Positions 54,872 to 64,000 of a DNA stretch of 64,000 nt are shown one piece after another. Position 1 is the stretch's first letter. The number at the start of each line of letters is the position of its first letter. The stretch comes from Armillaria gallica. Taxonomy: Eukaryota; Basidiomycota; Agaricomycetes; Agaricales; Physalacriaceae. The notes beneath the pieces are model-generated. The model was not told the DNA's origin. It did not search any database and saw only the letters and a list, made by a program, of their open reading frames with translations. The stretch is taken from the NCBI GenBank assembly GCA_037576215.1, contig JBANDB010000006.1:5828001-5892000 (forward strand), written 5' to 3'. The translations under genes and the position numbers were made by a program.

Positions 54872-56414
54872 TGTCGAATGTAATCGAGCAGAACGCCTTT
54901 GCGGTTTGTCGTGCCAGGGTTTATATACATCGTCCCTGGTATGCTGTGAGAAAGTCAGCATGAGCACGAGTGAGGAAATCCATGTGGGCTACTGAATGTG
55001 GTGAACCGGTAATAAAGCAGCGCTGTTCGCCACACGAAGCTTGGAATTCTTTGAATAAAACGGCCAGCGGACTATGGTATAGTCTTAATGCGCGTTGCTC
55101 GCCTACAGGGTTATATGGGACTAGCAAGAGCTGAAACATGCGTTCAGTTTTGGGGTTGGATTATTTCTTTCTGAACCTTATATTTTGTGAGCACATGGAC
55201 ATCATGAATGTTAATCATCATATGGTCCTTTGGCTAATATTGTCCAGGACAATCCTGTACCCAGAGGATCCTCATGAGGAGGCAACGATCAGCCATCATC
55301 TGACATCGGGCTAGTCGGATATGCCTCCGAAAACTACCGCAAGTGACCAGAAGGCCAAGAAAACCGAACGGTTAACACTATTAAGGAGAATTGAATGGTA
55401 AGCGACGGGAAAACAATTATTATTTGAACTTACATAGCCTCTGTATTGGTCCGTCGAGGACATATGTCTTCTTGTGCACTGTGTGGAATTACGAACACCT
55501 TATGACAATAACCAGTAGCCGTAGATATCCTGAAAGAATCCGCTACTGCCGTTAGCTCTGAGTAGGATCCCCATGGCGCATTTGCAGCTGTCGTAGACGA
55601 CTTGTTTACTCACTTCGCTTAGTTCAGCCTTACGATTCTAAGTGACATCGTTGTGGAGAATGATATTGATTCGATGACCGCCATCAACGGTTTGAACAGG
55701 GACGGTCGAATCTGACAGTGCTGACAGTGATGACTGTATGAGGTAGTAACTAGTATACCTGACCAGTATACCTGAGGTAGTGACAAGGCGCGTCAAGATC
55801 ACGTGCTGGTTACAAATTTATCAAATTTGAAATAAGCTGTCTTCTCCTTGTCACCTCATGTCGACAGCCAGGAATTGGAATCGGCTGCTCCCTGTTCCTC
55901 CTGCTAGGAATACCATATTTGAAAAAGAGGTAAGGGCAGGATTACTTCGTTGCGATGTCATTAATTTGTCGCGCAGGTTATAGAGCTTCGTCCGTTTGTC
56001 GAGTATCACAACACAACAACCAGAAAAGGCTGTACGTATTGTAAGGAAAGTATGCACTACTTTAAGGGAAATATCCAGCCTTCTTCTCATGCTTCCTTGG
56101 TTTTGGACCTTATAAGCGCATATCGTCGACGTCGAAGCTTGTTGACGATTGAACGTTGACCGTTCGAAAGATTGCAGAGTTACCGGGATTTGCTCCATCA
56201 TTCACCGACACTTCTGCTTGCTTCTTTCTTACTTCTTGCTTCAACGGCTTCTAATTACTTAGACGGACGAAAAAAAAAGGCCTTCAAAATCTTCTTCTCG
56301 GGCCGGTCTGCGGCCCGGCAGGCGGCTAATAAAGCCAGTGGTGAGGTCACCCTCAAACAATAACAATCAGCACAATCAGCACTCATCGACAAGCGTACTG
56401 TTTTCCTGCTAGAT
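54872..56414. other. Divergent intergenic region between amylase and PEBP genes
   Basis: Holds both promoters. Near 55740-55785 a small direct repeat (agtatacctga twice within 25 nt) sits in an AT-rich tract. A plus-strand frame at 56172-56363 (hydrophobic N-terminus, 63 codons) probably lies in the PEBP leader and was not called. Confidence 0.4.
54921..54927 (-). promoter_or_regulatory. TATA box of the alpha-amylase gene
   Basis: On the minus strand TATATAA lies about 50 nt before the ATG at 54871. Strong TATA boxes are typical of inducible secreted-enzyme genes. Confidence 0.55.
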
Positions 56415-57111
56415 ATGACTACCGATCCCTTATCGGCTGTGGTCACAGCCCTCGAACGAGAGCAGATCATACCAGATGTTATTCCCGAAGCCTTCACCCC
56501 ATCAGTTCTATTCACAGTCATCTATCCCACTGGGAAGGAGGGCTTGCTGAGCTCTGAGCTCACTCGTGAAGAAGCTTTCGATGAACCCGAGATAAAATTC
56601 ACGTCGATGCAGAATAATATCGGCAGCGATGGAGAGCCTACTTATACGCTTGTCATGGTGGATCCAGATGCGCCGTCGCGAGCAGAACCAAAGTTCAAGC
56701 ACTTCAGGCATTGGGTGGTGAGCTTTGAAAGCCTGGTCTGTACCACGACTTAACGTACTACGCAGATTACCGGTATCAAGTCGTCTGCGGAGAGCGTTTC
56801 TGAGACTACCAATCTCACTGGAAATAAGGCGAAGTTATCCACGACGCCTTATCGACCTCCTGGACCTCCTCCAGGCACAGGTCTTCACAGATACAGTCCG
56901 TGTTCAGTTGCGAGCATTAACGCGATGCTGATCACCGTCCATAGCTTTTCTTCTGTTCGAAGAGCCATCCGGTTTTTCCATCCCTCAGGGTGCAGTTGAA
57001 TACGGGGCAGAGTTGGAACAGAGACGTAGCTGGAACCCAATCGAGTTTGGAAAAAAGCATGGACTGAAGCTCGTCGGCGCCAATTATTTCTTGGTCCGAT
57101 CCACCGAGTGA
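56415..57111 (+). CDS. Phosphatidylethanolamine-binding protein (PEBP family)
   Basis: Three exons (56415-56717, 56766-56895, 56945-57111) give 199 residues. MTTDPLSAVVTALEREQIIP leads into the PEBP fold: YTLVMVDPDAPSRAEPKFKHFRHWV (the DPDxP and GxxR/H ligand-site motifs), then PYRPPGPPPGTGLHRYTFLLFEEP, with the conserved P-P-x-G-T-G-x-H-R-Y. The C-terminus is GLKLVGANYFLVRSTE. Fungal members include carboxypeptidase-Y inhibitors and regulators of signalling kinases; the role here is unknown. The second intron has a GTCCGT donor, required for the HRY-TF join. No signal peptide in this model. Confidence 0.92.
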
Positions 57112-57280
57112 TTGTGTAGCAGGGTATGTTAATGATGATCGATGATTTCTCTTACCCCAGTTCCTTGGCTTGTTCAACGTACTGTTTCAATATTGGTTCT
57201 GGCCTTTTTATGGGACTAGTACGATTGGTGGAAGTATCAGCAGCACGGGCATACAAAATGAAACGTGATGGCTAGCTCAG

Positions 57281-58061
57281 AGCCCCACTGTTTGATATCC
57301 TTGCGGTCGAGCGATTTATCACCATCGTCCAAGTATGGGGACAATGGACTAGGATCCTGCCGTCATCATCCGCCTGGGAGTTAGCCTTCATCTGGTCTTT
57401 TCGTAATGGAAGAGCCACTGTATCCACTCAAGCGTTCTCATTCCCACTCATGATCGTCTGCGCTTTCACCCTTTTCACAGGAATCTCAAAGTCAATCGCT
57501 GGAATTCCTATGGTCGTTTGTTTTCGTATGTGTCGCCTCCTCCGCTTTCTTCTCCCAAGTTAATACTAGTGACACTGCGTGGCGCAAGTCCGTCTATACT
57601 CGATGAAACCAGCTAGCACTTGGGTTAGAGCGTACGTTATCTTGTTTCACCGCTTCTCCTTTTACCCTGCATAGCTACGAAGCGGTTGACATCCTTATCC
57701 CCGGCCAGAAGAGGTTGCACTATATTGAACCACCGTTTACGGTGATGATAGTACTCGGTGGTCCTAAGATGTTCCGACGAGCAATTTGTATAGCCTCGTG
57801 CTTTCAGGTATTTAAGTTCATTGTGCAAGTCATCCATTTTGGTTGAGTGTATGGTGCGTTGATGCACCGGAGGTGTTAAGTGTCTACTAATTCAGCGACT
57901 GGCAGGTACCTTTATATAAACGATATGCGGAAGCAATCGAATGGACCAACGTGAGTTATTTGTAGACCAACGCCTATGAGAGCTGTTACTTGTCCTCTTT
58001 TCAGCTCAGTGCGGTTGCTAAAGCTCTTCACACCCTCTCCCCCGATAATTTCAACCAGTGA
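57281..58061 (+). CDS. Orphan multi-exon model, 5' end missing
   Basis: An open stretch starting about 57281 reads APLFDILAVERFITIVQVWG, WELAFIWSFRNGRATVSTQ and FSFPLMIVCAFTLFTGISKS (a membrane-like segment). Phase-consistent introns then link it to LRLYSMKPASTWVRA, YEAVDILIPGQKRLHYIEPP, GGPKMFRRAICIASCFQ, VPLYKRYAEAIEWTN and LSAVAKALHTLSPDNFNQ, with TGA at 58059-58061. Four internal GT..AG introns, one about 95 nt. The start codon and any upstream exons were not found, and no family was recognised. It may be a true lineage-specific gene or a decaying one. Confidence 0.35.
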
Positions 58062-58986
58062 ACCAAGCATGTGAAAGGCGTAGACGTCGTGTGTACTCAG
58101 GCACAGCTTATGATATTCCATATATTAAACCACGGAAACCTCTCAGGGATCAGGGTCTTTATTTGCCCATGGTCAAGGCTGAGTTTCTAAATATCCAGTC
58201 AGAAGGGAGTAATTGGCCCTGTTCGGCCCTGTTGGTTGCCTGTCCTCCATTAGGAATGAAACGAGGCTCGCACTTGTTTTCGGATCCGATAGTGCAATCG
58301 CATAAGCTCCTTCAGTGTTAGCCAGCTCTGCCCGCGAGCTAACAAACGCTCAAATGGTGCCAAGACAATGCAATGTATATGGCGTACGTTGAACACTTCC
58401 TTTCTTGGTCGAAACCGCGGTTCATACTTGGGCGCTCATTGCTGTTTCCTACTAGATCTGATGCGCCGTGATAATCTGGCTTGCTCAAATGAGGTGATTG
58501 TAGGTGATAAATGCGAAACACAGTATGGTTTTGAGGCAGGCATCACCTCGAGGCAGGGGCATTGCGTTGCCGAGTGCCTAGGAGGACCTACTGCAGCATA
58601 CAGGTGCATACAACGTTTCGCTTAGCCTTACATGAGGTTCGCCTCGCGGCATCACCGTGTCTTGGCTGGAACGCTATCACCTTAACGGGAGTATTTCTTG
58701 TATCTGTGGGCGCCTATATAACGAACCGTGGGGATTTTAGAAGGTAACAGCCGGTACCGAAGATAGATAAATTCCAGCTGTGATATCTGACTCGTCACAG
58801 CACCTCTTCTCTTCCTGTTTCATATTGCTGTAAGCTGCTACAGTCGTTCTTGCCTCCTGCACTGGACTTACCCCCAGTAAGGAACGCCAGACAATGGTCA
58901 CTGCACGCATTGTTCGCTCAGAAAGGCAATCCCAAGTCGACAATTTCATCTCAAGCCAGATTTCCTTCCATCCTTTGACGAGGATC
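58062..58986. other. Intergenic, no gene seen
   Basis: Leads into the F-box gene. Frames below 90 codons with no motifs. An in-frame ATG at 58894 would extend that F-box gene by 31 residues. Confidence 0.4.
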
Positions 58987-60348
58987 ATGGCCCTCAACAC
59001 GGCTTCGTGCTTTGCTCAACGCGTACCCAACGAATTACTCTCATACATTTTCCTCTATGCTTCCCGCCAAACCAACGCGATACACCTCTCGCACGTCTGC
59101 TCGCGTTGGCGAAATGTCGCACTTTCTACGGGTAGCTTATGGACGGATATTACCGCCACGTTCCCCACCTCCGTCGGACAACTTTCGTACGCCCTAACGT
59201 GTCTCCGCCGCTCCAAGTTCTATCCCCTTGATCTGTACCTGGACTTTCGAGACCCTGCTTGGGACTGGGATGAGCATTCACATGGTTTTGGGTCAGAGGA
59301 CATGGAGGCGGTGTTGAGACTTCTCCTGCCACACGCGAACCAATGGAAGTCCGTGACCCTCCTCACGGATACGTGGGCGCCGATGTGGACTTTTCTGAAA
59401 GAGACTCAACGCGTGGAAATGCCGACCCTGAGATCGGTGAAATTGTCGCGGTGCAACGCGTATTTCGTGGGAAAGGGGGAGACGTTCGAGCCGGCAGGGT
59501 TGAGGGAGCCGTTGCCGCTTTTTGGGGGCCAAGAGGTCGGGATGTTGAGGGAAGTAGAACTTGTGGGAGTGCACGTTGACTGGGTTGGATCGCCGGGACT
59601 GAGGAATTTGTTGGACTTGGAGCTCAAGTACCATGCAAGCGACGTCATGCCGATCTTCCAGGAGTTCAAGAGCATTCTGGAAGGATGTCCAGATTTAAAG
59701 TATCTTTCCATTGTGGGGTGGGGGCCTAGGTTTGACGATCCTGCGGTGTCGGATTCCACTGCGACACCCATTCGCTTGCCCAACCTGATTCGGTTCTCCC
59801 TCGGTTTCGTTGATACGGAGTATGCGATCCGGTTGCTGGAGCATATGGCACTGCCGGTTCTGGTGGAACTGGCCCTAGAGGATGTGTCAAGGAGCTTGAG
59901 CCTCTGTGACGCCGAGAGTGTACCGGATGTCAAGGTTCTTCTGGATTGGTTTACAGGAGACCACGATGCTATTCCATGTAGCAAGCTCTTGACCCTGGAG
60001 CTGCATGGAATTCATTGCTACGACAGCGATGCATTGCGAAGATTTCTCTGCAGGTTTCCGGCGGTGGGGAGAATGTGTTTGTCCGATGCGGATGTTGCGT
60101 TATTGGAGGCGCTGAAACCGGATGCATTGAGACCCTGTCCGGCGCTTGAAGAACTACATTGTCGAGGAGTAGACTTTCCCATGCTCTCCGAATTAGTAGG
60201 CGCACGAGCTTCGAGTTTGAACGTCTCGTCGTTCAAGAAGGTCCATGTTGATTTGTTTGGGGACGAGGTTGTCGGAGAGCAGGAGAGTTTGACTATTCAA
60301 AGGGCCAATGTAGAACTTTCCCTCGATACCATTTTGCTTTCCGATTGA
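58987..60348 (+). CDS. F-box/leucine-rich-repeat protein
   Basis: Single exon of 453 residues from MALNTASCFAQRVPNELLSY, with the F-box RVPNELLSYIFLYASRQTNAIHLSHVCSRWRNVALSTGSLWTDI (given here as landmarks VPNELL, LSHVCSRWRNVA, GSLWTDI). Repeats such as WKSVTLLTDTWAPMW, LRSVKLSRCNAYF, LREVELVGVHVDW, LKYLSIVGWGPRFD and LLTLELHGIHCYD follow. It is shorter than the other F-box genes in the window and lacks the acidic tail and the leader intron, so it belongs to a different subfamily. The frame also has an upstream ATG at 58894; the internal start directly before the F-box is preferred but not certain. Presumed SCF substrate receptor. Confidence 0.85.
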   Translation: MALNTASCFAQRVPNELLSYIFLYASRQTNAIHLSHVCSRWRNVALSTGSLWTDITATFPTSVGQLSYALTCLRRSKFYPLDLYLDFRDPAWDWDEHSHGFGSEDMEAVLRLLLPHANQWKSVTLLTDTWAPMWTFLKETQRVEMPTLRSVKLSRCNAYFVGKGETFEPAGLREPLPLFGGQEVGMLREVELVGVHVDWVGSPGLRNLLDLELKYHASDVMPIFQEFKSILEGCPDLKYLSIVGWGPRFDDPAVSDSTATPIRLPNLIRFSLGFVDTEYAIRLLEHMALPVLVELALEDVSRSLSLCDAESVPDVKVLLDWFTGDHDAIPCSKLLTLELHGIHCYDSDALRRFLCRFPAVGRMCLSDADVALLEALKPDALRPCPALEELHCRGVDFPMLSELVGARASSLNVSSFKKVHVDLFGDEVVGEQESLTIQRANVELSLDTILLSD

Positions 60349-61923
60349 AATACCTTCCGTTCATTCTTTGTCTGTTTTCGTTTTTTCGATTTGGCCGTTA
60401 CATACTGTTCCATTGTCCCGGTGTATCTTCGGCTTCCTCCATGTCTGTCTTTTGTAAGTACAAGAATACGAAGGAGTGGCCACAAAGATCCATAGCTCCG
60501 ATAGCTTCATCAGCTGACTGCAGACTCTTCTCTTCTATCCGTATTCTGTTGCAATGCTACCGCGCTACAACAATGGAGGATAATGCCGTTGATCCGCTTC
60601 CATGCTTCAACGAGGGAGGGAGGCCTCAGTGTGCCTTGCCACTGGCCCCTCAATTCTTGTATATTCGCAAGGCTTGGGCATATATTACCGTTGATTCAGA
60701 ATATACTAGCTGTTTTAAATAAGTGTTTGTAGTTCATTGAATCCTCTTCCATCAAGTCTCTCATAGCACCTTCCCATTCCCGAGGCCGTGAGGGAGTACT
60801 CACGAGGGGGCTGTACCAAAGCGGCAGAGCGTGGGAGGTTCGGTCCCGTAGCAGGTTGGACATCTGTAGATAGCACCCTGTAGTACGGACGTCGTTATGT
60901 TTCTGTTTAGGAGCCACAACGACTAATAAAACTAACTTCCTTCCATCCTATTATTTTACTTCGTGAGCTGAATTTTTTTTCTACTCCAAAAATTTAACCG
61001 TAAGTGTAAATGTTCCTGTTCCTTGATTGTTCGGATGATCGTCGAACTTAATCACGGCGCGCCTACTTGAAGTCGTGAACTGTCATGAGAAGCTGTGTGT
61101 TTTTCGTCTGCTCAAGCGTCGTGCAGTAAACATTTATTGATGTCTCTGGTAAGTTCTTGAGGTTTCTCAAGCACCTCAGGTACCGCGTTTTAGGGTTTAA
61201 GCGAGAATTCATTTACGCTTGACGTGAAATTTGAAATTCGAAAATAATTATCTAAATATAACGTCACAGTCACCATCACGTGATCAAAGTTCAACTCCCG
61301 TCCGCCCATCGCTCCTTGTTCTCTCTCGACCATCACCCTCGAGGACCGGCAGTCAAATTTCTGAACGTCTGGAGGAGAGGGAAATCGAGAGCAGGTGCAT
61401 CACTCTTCTCCTGCTATCGCTATAGCTTGTATATGCTGACCGCGTCAACAGGTATCCAAAGTTGAGGAAGGACGAACGTTTTTGCTATAAGTTCGCGACG
61501 CAAAGGACTGTCGCCTTAGATTGAGGCATCTGGTGTCCACCAGAAGTCGAGAATTGGTGCGTTTCGCTGTTACGCTCGCCATCACTGTCTGACTTTCGGT
61601 TCGTTCGCGTCATCAGATTTCTACGGGCAATATCCTTCCTGGGATACGCAAAGTCGAGGTGCGTGGCGAATATGTAAGCGCTTTTTTGGTATCGTGTATA
61701 GCTGGCCTCTAACGTGACATTTTAGACTCACACAATACAACAAAACTCACCAACAATTAACGCGTTTATCGAACTAACGGCCTTTTTACGGCTTATCTGC
61801 AACTGACCACCCAACACGACTCATTTAACGAATCATATTTCGACTTACGACATTATTTTTCTGCTTGATCTTTTTAACGAAATTCCTCTCGATTTTTGAC
61901 GATTTCGCATCTGTATAACTATC
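60349..61923. other. Intergenic, long upstream region of the last gene
   Basis: 3' flank of the F-box gene and a long promoter/leader of the gene starting at 61924. A T-arm-like string near 60838-60855 was checked for a tRNA; no acceptor or anticodon stem could be paired. The last 250 bases before the ATG are AT-rich with pyrimidine tracts. Confidence 0.45.
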
Positions 61924-64000
61924 ATGACAACATTACGCCATCCTCGGCTTCAACAGTCAAGAGCGGTAGCAACACCACCACCAGATGTCCCTAGCATTCG
62001 TCTCGTCACCGCAACACCTTCTGCGACGGGCTTGTCATCCGAGCCGAATACGTCTGCAGATTACTCACTTGACTCATCTTGGGCTTCAGTGCCCGCAGCT
62101 GCATGGGCTAGTCCCTCCGCCCTCGCCCCACGTCCTACAGAGGTGACGCCCAGGAAACGCCTCGTCCCCAAGAAATCTAAACTCGGCCTGCTCGGTGTTG
62201 GGGGTGCTGGCAAGGAGCGGGAGAAAACCCGGGACTTTTCTGACGTTGTTCGGCGGGTCGGCGGCGACACTTCATCTGCTAGAGGAGGATTCGAAATTTA
62301 CGTGGATCCTACCGAAGATCCCGATATCGGAGAAATTGTTTTACTGAAGAAGAAGAAATCCCGAGCCGCATTGGATGGGATGAGGTGGGGTGGTGGCCCA
62401 ATGGCGGAGGTCACAAATGTGCCCTCTGCTAAGACGAGGACTAAGGAGAAGGAGAAAGAGAAAGAAGAGGGGTCCAAGGAGAAGTGGTGGGCAATAGGAA
62501 GAGGGCGGAAGGATTCGAAGGAGAAGGACAAAGGGAAGGAAAAGAGCAAGGATTCGCAACGACCTAACATCATTCCTAGGTCTAAGAGTAAGTTTTCTTG
62601 GTGATCTCGCTTTGATAGTCTCTCATGGTGTCATTTTCAGCACCCGAGCCTTTCAAACCACCTCCTTCGCAAGAGGCCAGAACGCGCTTCAACTCACTTG
62701 ACTCCGGGACGCTACTCTCCGCCCCCAACACATTCAGTCCTACTTATCAGGCCAACAATTTCTCTTCTCCTCAAATTGTTCCCCAACCTCAGCCACGTTC
62801 GCGAACACCGACACTTGGCGGACTTCTTGCACCACCTACGCTTTCCAGCGATCAGAACCAAAATCCACACCAGGGTTCTATTGCGCTACGAGCCATGCGT
62901 TCCCTGGCTCGCATCGGGAGCTGGGCTCAGTTGAGGAATCCAGGTAATGAGAACGAGGCGCCCAAGAAGTACAAGGACGTACCCAAGAAGCCGAAGGCGG
63001 GGAAGAAGGATGCGGAGAAGAAGAAGTCGAAGTCGAAGTCGAAGGATCCCCAGCGTAACTCGACTAGCAGCTTTGAGGCCGGCGCATTGACGGCCAGTCC
63101 TGAAGTTACCCGGACTCTTGGATACAACAAGAAACGAAGTATCCTTGGGCTTGGGCTCCCTTCGTCTATGACGATGAAAGTGCCTGCTGCACGAGGCGCG
63201 TCAACGGCGTCTTCTACAATGTCTCAGGCCCCTCCTCCGGTCGTCGATAACAACAGACTTTCGGTTGAGTCTGCGGCAGTCATGGGCAGGCCAAGCTCAG
63301 CGATGTCGACAGCGTCTTCACTTCGTCCGATGTCAACAAATTCGGGCACCTCTCGAGCTTCGTCAGGTTCTGGTGCTTCGGTGAAGTGGGATGAAGCGGG
63401 CTTGGAGACGGTCAGGGATCTAAGGGACAGAGAAAGGGGGATCAAGAAAGGGATCAAGGAGGAGCAGAAGAGAAGGGATAGTCGAGAGAGTAGGAGGAGT
63501 TCGGAGGGAAGGAAAAGGACGCCATTGACTGACATCTTCCCGGAGATTGGTAAGGGTGGAGAGGGCGAAGAAGCGAGGCATGTAGAGGAAGGATCGTCCG
63601 GTACTGTCGATGACAAGGAGTGCCCGATTGTGACAGTGGAAACCGCAACTTGTGATGGACACGAGGACCCTGTTGCAGAAAAAGTGTTGGTGGCTACACC
63701 TGTTCGTCGAGCTCGTCCAAGACCTGCATCTGAACAGCTTCTGGGCAGAGTCAGGCCGCAGGGAATTTACGAGGATCCTGACAATGGTACGCCCTCGTTT
63801 TCTCATAGTTCATGAATTGTTGGGAACATTATTTCATAGGCGCTTTATCGGTTCTCGATGCCGTGACGAATGATCTCGCAATGCTGATCAATACATTGGA
63901 TTTGGAAGCTACACCCGGCAGGACGCCTGATCCTTCGCCAATTGCTAGACGGAACACACGAGAGCCCCAGACGAGTCCTACGAAGATGAGGGCTAAGACG
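61924..64000 (+). CDS. Large basic, Ser/Lys-rich conserved basidiomycete protein (3' truncated)
   Basis: Exons 61924-62587, 62641-63786 and 63840 to the window edge (introns of 53 nt each) stay in frame. N-terminus MTTLRHPRLQQSRAVATPPP. Recognisable pieces: FEIYVDPTEDPDIGEIVLLK, ALDGMRWGGGPMAEVTNVP, a Lys/Glu-rich stretch, IALRAMRSLARIGSWAQL, Lys-rich KKDAEKKKSKSKSKD, NKKRSILGLGLPSSMTMK, long Ser-rich and Arg/Glu-rich helices, RKRTPLTDIFPEIGK and, in exon 3, LSVLDAVTNDLAMLINTLDL. Mostly disordered, probably nuclear or cytoskeletal, but no domain of known function was recognised. The conserved short blocks suggest a phosphorylated scaffold-type protein. The gene continues beyond the window. 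Confidence 0.75.

Noticed and set aside
60800..60860. Possible tRNA (T-arm-like ggttcggtccc)
   Set aside because: No acceptor, D or anticodon stem could be paired around it.

Overview
The window looks like the nuclear genome of a mushroom-forming basidiomycete (Agaricomycetes). Almost every gene is cut by introns of about 48-60 nt with GT..AG ends and CTNAY-like branch sites. There are six F-box genes, a fungal OPT transporter, a P450, a DUF6699-type protein and single copies of conserved eukaryotic genes (APC11, CHK1, GCN2). No operons, ribosome binding sites, CRISPR arrays, rRNA or convincing tRNA genes were seen.

Layout. 1-2.35 kb: no gene recognised. 2.35-3.78 kb: APC11 (minus) and a coiled-coil HAUS1-like protein (plus) diverge from a 216-bp shared promoter. 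5.0-9.2 kb: an oligopeptide transporter of about 800 residues with about 32 introns, including two micro-exons of 2 and 3 nt. 9.2-12.0 kb: gene-poor, with one decayed zinc finger. 12.0-15.0 kb: a conserved fungal protein of unknown function and a C2H2 zinc-finger protein. 15.5-25.5 kb: four F-box genes in a row on the minus strand, two of them (15.5-17.8 and 23.2-25.5 kb) close structural paralogs, the second with an in-frame stop at codon 33. 25.7-27.6 kb: checkpoint kinase CHK1. 28.3-30.6 kb: a cytochrome P450. 31.9-38.0 kb: GCN2. 38.1-43.4 kb: a family-16-type methyltransferase, a small conserved protein, a secreted cyclase-family enzyme and a DUF6699-like protein. 43.4-47.9 kb: gene-poor. 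47.9-51.5 kb: branched-chain aminotransferase and a fifth F-box gene. 52.2-54.9 kb: secreted alpha-amylase with a starch-binding domain. 56.4-58.1 kb: a PEBP protein and an orphan multi-exon model. 59.0-60.3 kb: a sixth F-box gene. 61.9-64.0 kb: the start of a long basic/serine-rich protein running off the window.

The genes do not form one pathway. Housekeeping genes (cell cycle: APC11, CHK1; starvation signalling: GCN2, with BCAT and the peptide transporter as functionally related nitrogen genes) are mixed with fast-evolving accessory genes (F-box set, P450, secreted amylase and cyclase). The most unusual signals are the two micro-exons in the transporter, the leader intron ending exactly 2 nt before the ATG in three F-box paralogs, and the amber codon in one of a pair of otherwise co-linear F-box paralogs.
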